In this document: positions 55,126 to 64,000 of the stretch, piece by piece | How the letters are laid out: the number at the start of each line of letters is the position of its first letter | Position numbering within the stretch: the stretch's first letter is position 1 | Assembly: GCA_030762935.1 (NCBI GenBank) | Contig: CM060900.1 | Location: forward strand, 433,342,421-433,406,420 | Origin: Hymenopus coronatus | Taxonomy: Eukaryota > Arthropoda > Insecta > Mantodea > Hymenopodidae | Direction of reading: 5' to 3' | Length of the DNA stretch: 64,000 nt | The notes under the pieces: model-generated | Database searches by the model: none | What the model was told of the DNA's origin: nothing | The model's input: the letters and a program-made list of their open reading frames with translations, nothing else | Program-made: the position numbers and the translations under genes

Positions 55126-56143
55126 GTCAGTGTGTGTTTGTGACTGATTTTGAATTGAACAGCGTGAACTTGTGTTTACAAACTATGCAATGCAAAAGGG
55201 AACATTTCCGACATCTTATGCTATTTTGCTATCGTAAGGGTAAAACTGCCTCACAATGCAGGCAGAAAATTTATGCTGTCTACGGGGAAAATACAGTAAC
55301 GAATCGAGCATTTGAAAGTGGTTTAGTCGATATCGTGCTGGAAATGTCTCCCTAAAAGATAAACCTCAATCTTGACAGCTAGTGGTTACGGTCGTAGAAT
55401 CAATTAATAAAACGATAGTCAACAATCGACGGACAATTCGGGCGTTGGTATTGGAGCTCAATTTAGCTTGTGCTACTGTTGTCAGGAATTTGAAAAACTG
55501 GGTTGTGTAAGTATTCGCGATGTACCTATAGGTTCCTCACGAACTGAGTGAAGTAAAATTGATTCAGCATGCTTCCGTCTGTGATTCAATCAGACTCAAT
55601 CAGAATGATTCTTTTCTGCAACGGCTGGTAGCTGGAGATGAGAAGGGATTGTGTACAACAATGGCCGAAAGAATAAAGAGTAAACCATAGCGCAAGAAAG
55701 GTTAACCACCACTACCATACTGATATAGGGCTCCATCCGACAAAGGTTATGCTATGCATTTGGTGGAATTGCAAAGAAATCCTGTATTACGAACTTTTTC
55801 CGAATAATGAGAATTTCATTATTTATTGGGAGATGGTGTCGTCTTTCACCACGACAACGCCACACCACATGCCTCTATGGTAACCCGTCAAACATTGTGT
55901 ATTTTTGAGTGGGATATGTTAACCGCAACTGTCGTATTTCCCAGACATTGTCCCATCGGAATTTCATATATTACGTTTCCTGCAGAATTGCCGAATGACA
56001 TGCGCCTCACTTCCTTGGAGGACTGCAGACTGCACCTCGTAGGGTTCATCAACCAGAAAACGCCCACATTTTGGAGAAATGGAGTTTATAATCTTCCAGA
56101 AAATTGGAAATATATTGTGGACAATAATGGTGTACCTAGATAA
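55126..56143 (+). pseudogene. mariner transposase, broken
   Basis: Remnant of a mariner of the SETMAR/Hsmar type. The N-terminal helix-turn-helix reads REHFRHLMLFCYRKGKTASQ, VYGENTVTNRAF. Middle pieces in shifted frames include LVAGDEKG (first catalytic Asp) and GLHPTKVMLCIWWNCKEILY. The second catalytic motif is VVFHHDNATPHASMVTRQTL. Where relatives have S-P-D-L-A-P-S-D-Y-H-L-F this copy has FPRHCPIGISYITF, so the third Asp is gone. The C-terminus QKTPTFWRNGVYNLPENWKY is well kept. Multiple frameshifts; no terminal repeats were recognised. Confidence 0.85.
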
Positions 56144-58232
56144 TGCGGGAAATACAAAACATGACTGCCTGATTTATTTATATTTTGAACGACCTTGTGT
56201 TTAAAGTTTGTGAACATAAAGTTCTGCAACTACATTGTCGTAGCTGTGCTGCGGGTGAGGTGTGTTCCCAGGCATTCTTAGCGATAACGTAACCAAATTA
56301 TGAGACAAACTTATAGAATTTTTAATTAAAGGCAGTATAAGAATCAATTAAGTTTAAGGCTAAAGGGAAACCCAGTTTATAATACGCATTAATGTTTGAG
56401 TACCATTTTCAACTTTTAACGTATTCCTAATTTATTTTATGGACACTTATTTACTGAATTATCAAATTTTAATTTTGTCATACAGTGGTCTATGACAATA
56501 AATATTGATTTTTTTTAATTATGTGTTATTTGACATGGAAAATTGTATCTTATAGTTAAAGGTTAAATAAATATAATGATTTGTTATAATTATCATTATA
56601 CCTAAAATAGCAGGAGTGTCCGATTATTTTGTGTGCATAGAGAAATTAATGTAAAGCAAATACATATTTTTTAAGTAGAAACCTATACGTTATGAAGACA
56701 CTGAGCACGTCTCCCAGATCAATGCCTGGCAATTGAAGTCAAGAGAAGTGCATTATGTCGGTGACGATACATTTGTTATTATTGCATTGTGTTTTTCATC
56801 TAAGAAAAAGACTGCCAGGCTAAAATCAGCTCGTTAAGCATGCAATTGTTCAAGTATGTGTCACAGCATCAGTGCATTTGATATTTGTTTCATGATTGGC
56901 CGTCATTCTTTCATATATTTGTGATCTGAAGTATGAGCTGTTTACAGAGTAAAAATAGTTGACAACTAATACTAAAGAAAAAAAAATGCCGGATGTGTTA
57001 CAGTCACTATCATATAGCTTTCCCTACCTAGTATAGTTGATTTTCTATGTCATAATTAAAAACACTAATAAAAGTTATTTTTGTGTCTACTTGTTCTTCA
57101 TCTTCATAGTTTGCTGTGGCTGCACAGGATCATAAGGCAGCAAGGATTAAATAAGGGAAAATTTGTGTTGATGTGCTTTAAACAATGTTATACTCATTTC
57201 TAGGTAACATAAAATGTTGTAACTCAGTTTGTTAATATAGGTACATAAATGACAATGACTACAATAAGTCGTTCAACGCCTCCCCACCCTCTCTGTTTCA
57301 TTATAAAAGTTAACAGTGATTTTATGGGCTATGCTACACGAACATGACACTTACAATACGATTAGTGGCGAACAAAATAGTAAAGAGCGCCAAAATTTAC
57401 ATTTTAAGTGTTTTATATACTTATTCTTATAAATTGGAATTTCTCCCATAGTTTTATTTTCTCTCAAATTTTAAATATACGTTTGCAGATTGTACTGCAT
57501 CTGCATTTTGTATTGTATCATTTTACAGAAGAAAAAGAAGACGCCTACACACTTTACTTGAATGGTAAACTTTAGACCATCTTTTAGTCGAAGTTATAGT
57601 TTTTAAATCGCTACTACTGTTAAAGGGCATTGAGAAGCATGAGCACTATAAGGATATTCCCGAGATTGAGCAACGTGGGTATTGGAATTGACAGATAAAT
57701 GTAACAAAATCACTGTATGATTAGTATATGTACCTATATCAAGCTTTAGATTTTCACATTTTAGTTTTGCAGTTTGCCTGAAAAAAACAAACAAAAAAAA
57801 ACGTTTCTTTCAAAAAGATTTGTTAAACGAAAGACACGTTTTTGACACATTTAAGTTCCTTTTTCTAGAAAACAAATAATTGAAGCAAGGAGCTGAAGTT
57901 TTTATTACATAGAAAGATATTCCACTTCATACCACTGAACTAAAGAAATTTAGCTGCTAATAGTATTTATGCCAACTATTTTTTCCTCTGTAAATGAAAT
58001 TAACCATAATTTGCATATAATATTCTTAAAAAAAGATCATCAACATTTTAAAATGAATTATAATTGAAAATATAACTGTAAATTTTCGCATGCGGTATGC
58101 TATTTCACAAAAGTGTGAAAAATTTCAGCCTTGGAGCACTTGTATTTTTTGAGAAAAATGTATATGTGTTTGAAAAAATGTAGTTGAAATTTAAGTTTCT
58201 AGGTATAATAACAATGATACACACATCATTAC
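56144..58232. other. low-repeat stretch, no gene called
   Basis: AT-rich, with no recognised transposon or SINE. It could be intron or intergenic DNA beside the exon candidates that follow. Confidence 0.4.
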
Positions 58233-58299
58233 CTGCATCCTGTGCTGACTCCTGATTTGCAAATCTATGCTGCTGGATCTGGGATTCCACAGATGAAGC
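58233..58299 (-). other. candidate internal coding exon (67 bp)
   Basis: On the minus strand, CGTAG|GCTTCATC opens a frame ASSVESQIQQHRFANQESAQ, DA|G and closes with an excellent donor, GATGCAG|GTAATG. Stops lie directly upstream in the same frame, as expected at an acceptor; the pyrimidine tract is weak. The Gln/Ser-rich peptide is not recognised. It lies about 1.7 kb downstream, on the same strand, of the next exon candidate and would accept its phase (0), but a link is speculative. Confidence 0.3.
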
Positions 58300-59981
58300 C
58301 TACGAAGTCCTTTAAGCAGACTACAGGTGTTGAGATTTTAAAAGATTTAGCAATAAGGGCGTGGTAAGAATTACTATTATTAAATTAATAAATATTCACC
58401 AATAATGAGTTTGAATATCCAATTAGTTATTCTACTTTAATTTAATTAACATGGCATATTAGATGGTCATTACTGACATATAACCTTGGAATTTTTAGAT
58501 TTTTAAAAATCATAATACTGCTTATATTGATACCTATCCAAAACATGCACCTTCGAAATAAAGAGTAACATAAGTCTGAAAAAGCTAGGATTGAAACCTT
58601 TATTACTAAAAAGTTTACATAGTTTATGGAAACGCAGTTCTTGTATAATATATCATTATACTGTATGCAATAATACTGACATAAATATGAGCTTCGCAAA
58701 TATTCATTTTATATCAGACATACATAAGGAACAAAACATATCTAACCTACGTATCAACTATAGATATATTGGGCAATTTTATATAAACTCATTGCACTTA
58801 TGGCCAGAGATTTTAGATGTTTTACTGAGATTAGCAACTAACAATTAGGTGATAAGCCATATGCAACAAATACATGCCTAATTAATGCACATTTTATTTG
58901 AGCCATATACATATGTGTGTGGGTGTTTAATGCACACAATGATCAGCTAATTTTTTGTGTTAGACTGCATAACCTTCAAAACAACCAAAATGATAAAAAA
59001 TCTCTGGCATGTATCTCAACACTTCTTAGAGAAGAGTTATTATAAAACATACATTATATTTTAGTGAGTTTGTGACAATTTTGAGATATATAATTATGTC
59101 AAATGGAACTATCTTAGCATATAAAGCAATATGTGCGGATACTCCTACTTAACGTTTCATTTCATCTAAAGCACTTGTTTTTTGCTACGCCAGTTATCCT
59201 TAGCGTACGTGAACAATGTAACTACAAATCTCTTAAATCTTGCTTTCCTGGGACTTCTGAATACTAGACGTACCTATAGATAGAGGAGGTCCCAATGTCT
59301 AGCCATCCCGCTAATTAAAAATTCTGGTATAAGAAGCCAATTTGTGCACTGCTGAGACGTGAGCTAAAAGTGCTTTTGGGGATAAATTGTTGACATTTTG
59401 GACAATATTTTTAGATATCGTATGTCTACTACGAATTGGATGAAAGCCTTGTTTTGTATCTGCTTAAGTCAAAGCCGAATACTTTTCTAAAGATGTATTG
59501 CCATGAAACGTTTGATATATCTGCTAATGTATGTCAGAGATTTAAAGACTAACCATTAGCTTGCTCTAAGCATCCAATCCTGCAAACAAGAAAAACACAT
59601 GATATAAATAAGGTCATTAATAACACTCATTTAGTATTATATTGAAGCGTTGACAAATATGAATGTATAAGCTAAGCTTAATCTGTTACACTCAAATATC
59701 ATATCTCAAAATTTGTCACAAATTCACCCAAACATTAGTATGACTCTACAACTAAAGCTCTTGACACTGAATGTCAGTGATGGATGTTCTGAATTAACAA
59801 ACATTTCCGTGGTTCTATAAGAAACCTTATTGAAATGTGAAATCCAGCACTCACAGTCTTACACAAAATTAACAATGATGTACACAAGGGTGTACATAAG
59901 CAAAGCGTTGCCATATTGTGAAAGCTGGTTCCCGTGAGAAGGCTGACTCATTAAAGGGACACGTTCAGTAACTGGCTTTAC
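58300..59981. other. low-repeat stretch, possible intron
   Basis: No repeats or genes recognised. Confidence 0.35.
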
Positions 59982-60307
59982 TTTCGCTTCAGTCTCGTTG
60001 TTCTTTGGCCCCCACATAAATGACCAGCATGTTTGCTTAGATATGCAGCCTTCTGACTCTATGATATGATAGTTAAGCTTTGTCTCGTTCAGGGATGCTA
60101 GATCCTTAGGATATTCCTTAAGTATTCCTGAAATAACTGCCATCCTCCTGGTGTCCAGGCAGCAAAAGGTGACATTCCGTCCTGCCTTAGAAACGTAGAG
60201 GTTTTCTGACTCCAACTCTTGCATGAACGTCCGCTGACATACGGAAATGTTCACGAAGATGTAACAGATGAGGATTCCAAGCAGTCTCATATTTAGTTTG
60301 GTGAAGC
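59982..60307 (-). CDS. candidate first coding exon of a secreted or receptor protein
   Basis: Minus strand. A good acceptor (TACTGTTTTCAG|GCTTCACC) lies at 60308/60307, followed 17 bases later by ATG at 60290. The frame runs 103 codons to a donor-like AAA|GTAAAG at 59982/59981. If not spliced, it continues to a stop near 59859 with a hydrophobic end (LLMYTLVYIIVNFV) that could serve as a membrane or GPI signal. Residues 1-19 form a signal peptide (MRLLGILICYIFVNISVCQ). The rest has N-glycosylation sites (NVT, NET, NNET), FCCLD at 42-46 and GCISKQTCWSF at 81-91 (C-x5-C-W). The cysteine pattern recalls the start of the three-finger ectodomain of activin/BMP type II receptors (wishful-thinking-like). 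That is a guess; the intact frame and splice context are what I can see. No repeat overlaps it. Confidence 0.45.
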
Positions 60308-61373
60308 CTGAAAACAGTATTCTGTATTTAGATGCAGCACTTAGGTAGAGTATTACAATAGTTATATCATAATACAAAGCAGTTTATGAAGATTAAACCT
60401 AAATTCGTAACAACAAATTCAACAAAATACGTAGAATTTCTACTAAACAATACATTAATATAATTTTAAAATATTATACATAAAGATTCAAAGCTATTGG
60501 AAGAATATTAGGCAAATACACTTAAAACTATGCTAAGTTTTGCTTAATCTACGTGACGCAATATCAAGTTTATTAATGCCCCTAGTGTAGTGATGGTGAA
60601 CTTCTTGTGTTACAGTAAATTGGTTTATATTTATTTTTATAGATATTAAAATTCAAATAGGAAGGTCTACAATAATCTGCCAAAACAGAAAATTTTAAAC
60701 TAGGTCTACAATGAGTAGCACACGTTACGTAAACTAATATTATTGATATTTTGATTTGAATCTTCAAAACACATATAACATTCCCCTCAAACATAATGCC
60801 ATGATGAAGGGACACTATAGGAATATGCAGAATATACAGTTTTTGAGCATATTAGAAGAAAAACTACTCTGCAAAGGGGAAGTTATTCTGATTCGAACAT
60901 CAACAGCTCTCTCTTGCTAGGTAGGTGTATCAGTTATTACCATAGGTACAATAGTCAAAACGAGAAGTCTTCAACTGAAACAAATGGAGGAGGAAGCACG
61001 TGAATGCAGATGGTTTCCGGCCTTTATACAACAAATGAACATTTATGCAAATTACACAGTATATAAGTTATATTTTATTTGAGCAAAAAAAATAACAAAT
61101 ACACTTTTTATTAGGTATGTCGTGGAATTATAACACAATGTTATCTAAATACACCTGTGAAAATCCTAAAATCTATAACACTTTATTCACTGATCTCAAA
61201 CCTTAATTGGCCAAGTGACTGCAACACAAATACTACATACACAATTGAGCAACTCTATGTTTTTACTAACTTTATATGCAAATTTTCTGAGCGTATTAAA
61301 ATGCTCCTTACGCCGAAACATGTGGGATTTCTTACTTAGAATTCAATTTTAGGTTTTTAAGAACAATATCCAC
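60308..61373. other. stretch without repeats or supported gene
   Basis: Possible upstream intron of the preceding exon candidate. No promoter was recognised. Confidence 0.35.
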
Positions 61374-61715
61374 TGTGGAGTAATCGTGCCCGAGTTGTAA
61401 GACCGCTCGCCTCTCAGGCAAACGGGTTCGATCCCACGGAACGGTATGTGGGATATGTAGTGGACGAAGTTGTGTCTGGGGGGTTTCTCTAGGTTCTCCA
61501 GTTTCCCGCACCATTCAGTACACCAATTGCTTCATAATTATATTTCTTTTCATTCTTTCATCCTCGGTACATATCCACTTCCTCACTTTCATACCAGGCA
61601 TCGGGTTGAATGCCAATCCTGGCTTCCCTCTGATTCAGAGCCTCTGATGCTCAACAGGTGTCTGAACCAAGGTCTGGGAGGTGTAAGTCGCAATACGAGG
61701 AGGTGAAATATAGAA
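61374..61715 (+). mobile_element. SINE-B copy, uninterrupted
   Basis: Head TCGTGCCCGAGTTGTAAGAC, box B GGGTTCGATCCC, core TTTCTCTAGGTTCTCCAG, ATACCAGGCATCGGGTTGAA and TGATTCAGAGCCTCTGATGC, and the 3' part TCAACAGGTGTCTGAACC, TGTAAGTCGCAATACGAGG. Confidence 0.85.
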
Positions 61716-61754
61716 GGAAAGAAAGACATAAAGAAAGGAAAAAAAAGAATCAAA

Positions 61755-61935
61755 TTGGAAAACACAGTACCATAGCCAGAATTTGAACAACGGATTCTCA
61801 GCTTTACATATTGTTGCTCTAACCATCTGAGCTACAGCGGAGCTAAGCTGCTTAGACCGACGGCACGGAAACCGAAGGTCCATGATTGAAATTCCGACTA
61901 TGGGGTTGAATTTTTCAGTCTGGTTCTACTATTGC
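61755..61935. mobile_element. SINE-F head-to-head pair
   Basis: A reverse head (CATAGCCAGAATTTGAACAA ... TTGCTCTAACCATCTGAGCT, then ACAGCGG) is followed at once by a forward head (AGCTAAGCTGCTTAGACC ... TGATTGAAATTCCGACTATG). The two share the junction sequence, as in the 53.0-kb pair. Confidence 0.75.
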
Positions 61936-62029
61936 TACCTTAGCCTACTCAGTGCTTCTGTGGAAAACGTTAGTTATCATTCGTTGAGCTAACAGTGATT
62001 AACTATGAAACCGGAATGTAAGGTGCTCT

Positions 62030-62235
62030 TGAGATTGTAGTTCGCCATTTGGATATGCTATATCAAAATGAATTTGAAAACACCTTGTAGTTAATACCAA
62101 AAATGTCACTCGCTTGGGGAATATAATTAGTGTAAGAATGTTGCCGTGGTAGCTCAGTTGAAAAGAACAGTGGCAGAGAAAGCTAAAGATCCGTGACTCC
62201 GATTCCGGCTAAGGTACGAGCATTGCATTCATTGT
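62030..62235 (+). mobile_element. SINE-F copy with leader
   Basis: The leader CGCCATTTGGATATGCTATA, then TCAAAATGAATTTG, resembles the CGTCATTCGGGTATGTCATC leader at 53130. The head is TGCCGTGGTAGCTCAGTTG and box B is worn (ACTCCGATTCCGGCTAAGG). Confidence 0.7.
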
Positions 62236-62799
62236 TATGTTTTTACCTTACCAGCCTAAGTGTATACAGGGCTTGTGTGAAAGAATAATATTTATCAATA
62301 TGCACATCTTGAGATATATAACAAATTATGTTCGATTAATTTCTCCCTAAAAATATGACATCTGTTTATGTATTTTCAAATACTTGGCCATTTTACACTT
62401 CAAGCAAAAAAAGGTTGTGACTAGTAATGTTAGTTCACCCGAGGTAAGAACAAGTGGAAATTTGAGAAAAATACTGAAATTTGCTTTCCAAGGAATATTT
62501 TTTTACAATTGAAAGGTACCAGTTTATGAAAGAGTTTTAAATATTAATCACTGAAATAAATTACTTCCGAGCAGGGTTTTAAGCCAGTGCGTTTTTAAAA
62601 ATAAAAAGTTTACAGTTTTATTTTGGTGGCATGATATTCTTTACCACATGCCCAGAGTATAAAAATACAATATACACACGACTTTATTATAACTAGCTAT
62701 GCCAGACCGTTAAGATATTGGCCTATGTGTTTTAAAATAAATTATTTTTATATAATACGAAAAGTTCCTTGGACCCTACGGTTTCCGTAGCGCTCTCAA
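62236..62799. other. gene-free AT-rich stretch
   Basis: No gene or array seen. Confidence 0.4.
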
Positions 62800-63706
62800 T
62801 TTTTACGTTTTCTCGCACATATGTACCTACATTATCTACATTGTGGATAGAGAAGGTATTTATTGTATTCCACCCAAAAATGCAATAGCGACTTCACCGA
62901 AATACATGTTTTGAGATCCCTTGAATCCAAAGAAGCATTTTAGAAAAATTTCCATGTCTGTGTGTGTCGAGTGTAGCATATCTCAAAAGAGTCAGTTAAA
63001 TACCAAACTTGGTATTTAAATTCAGTATCTTCCAAAAATGCGATACGAATATTTTCAAGAAAATCCCCCAACCCAACTACTCTTTGCATGGAACGTTTTC
63101 GAAAATTTTGACTTTCTGAAAACTGGCTATTACAATTTTTATTAAAATGCCACATGCTGAAGCTATTTTCATGATACGTTTTCACGTATAATATCTTGAA
63201 TTTTCTGGGAATAGCCTCTAAAGACCACTTTATTCTAAATGACTTTTGTATAGCAATTGTATAACTAGTAAACGTTAAGAGATAGACAAAAACTTCGTAC
63301 GCAAAAAATTTATATCTTTTAAAACATACAATTTATGTTACATACATTTATTTTTGTAGAGAGAACCGTTTTAGAGATATTCCGAATTTCTTGGTTTCAG
63401 TTTTAAGCGACTTAAACTTTTCTCAAATGGGAAATCGATCTTTCTTTTCGTCTCTCTTTTGTTTCCTCTAGCCAATAAAGAGAACCAAATTTCAATTGTA
63501 TCACATAATGACAAGCTTTTAAAATATTTGGCTCTCGCTTTAGTCTTGCCTTCCCTTATTTCCCTTCAACTTACAAGGAGGCATATAATAGGAGCAGTTC
63601 TGGCAATAGATTTCTTTATTAATATGACGTAGATAAAAGAATATTCTTTTGAAAGAAATGTTGTTTGTGCAAAAGCTAAAGAAAGTCATGTGGATGGAAC
63701 ACATTA
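62800..63706 (-). repeat. RPT-A copy, reverse, full length
   Basis: Starts TTTTTACGTTTTCTCGC with a worn palindrome, then ATTCCACCCAAAAATGCAAT, ACCAAACTTGGTATTTAAAT, TTTTCAAGAAAATCCCCC and TCTCTTTTGTTTCCTCTAGC. It ends AAGAAAGTCATGTGGATGGA, then ACACATTAG. Confidence 0.92.
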
Positions 63707-64000
63707 GTTTTTTTAATATGAGATTATTATAGAAATCGTTGTGCAAGCTTTTCTGAAGTTTAAATGTTTTAAGAGAACATTGATTTTTTTTTGAAAATAT
63801 TGCTGAATTTCTCTAAATTTTCTGTGTTAGTTATGGAAAATATATAAATTGGATCGAACTGTTTAATATTTTAAACTATTGCACCACAGTTTTTAAATTT
63901 AAAATTGCGGAAGCTAACAGAAAATTTTGAAGTTAATAAATTATCTGTTGTCCAAGGAACGTTTTGCCTATGAAGAACACCGAAAAAGAAAAACTGAAAA
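63707..64000. other. gene-free AT-rich end of window
   Basis: Nothing recognised. Confidence 0.4.

Overview
The window looks like AT-rich nuclear DNA of an arthropod, probably an insect. There are no operon-like genes or ribosome-binding sites. Long non-coding stretches, simple repeats, tRNA-derived SINEs and decayed eukaryotic transposons fill it: P element, hAT, Tc1/mariner, Harbinger and non-LTR LINEs. The species cannot be named from the sequence alone. No intact protein-coding gene was found. Every recognisable long coding region is a broken transposase or reverse transcriptase. Three short intervals may be exons of host genes.

Layout. 1-8.0 kb: copies of a roughly 0.9-kb non-coding repeat (called RPT-A here), a decayed P-element transposase and a SINE. 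8.09-12.35 kb: a hAT element with terminal inverted repeats and a worn 8-bp target duplication. It has been split by a LINE, which carries a SINE, and by a further segment of about 0.95 kb with promoter/LTR-like signals. 13.1-14.8 kb: a Tc1/mariner-superfamily element inserted at a TA inside a SINE. 15.5-17.3 kb: a 97-bp triplication, a possible terminal exon, and about 1 kb of GATA satellite. 17.7-21 kb: a broken multi-exon gene of an arthropod multicopy family with a GHTQMEVD motif. 22-26 kb: four SINEs and a Tc1 element. 27-34 kb: a LINE 3' part, RPT-A copies, a Harbinger transposase, a SINE and a 31-bp minisatellite. 35-41 kb: three LINE remnants, one with a SINE in its 3' UTR. 41-54 kb: SINEs, an RPT-A head-to-head pair, two more LINE reverse transcriptases, a fold-back repeat, and a nested and inverted SINE cluster. 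55-56 kb: a mariner remnant. 56.2-61.3 kb is the least repetitive part and holds the best host-gene candidate on the minus strand: an exon-like block with a signal peptide and a cysteine-rich segment, flanked by splice sites. 61.4-64 kb: more SINEs and an RPT-A copy.

How the parts relate. Most of the sequence is a layered record of insertions. The nesting (SINE in LINE in hAT; Tc1/mariner in SINE; SINE in SINE; SINE in a LINE 3' UTR) gives relative ages. RPT-A (15 copies, both strands, no coding capacity, palindromic end) is the most abundant unassigned element. SINE family letters A-F and RPT-A are labels of this annotation. All family calls come from reading motifs by eye; no database search was run.
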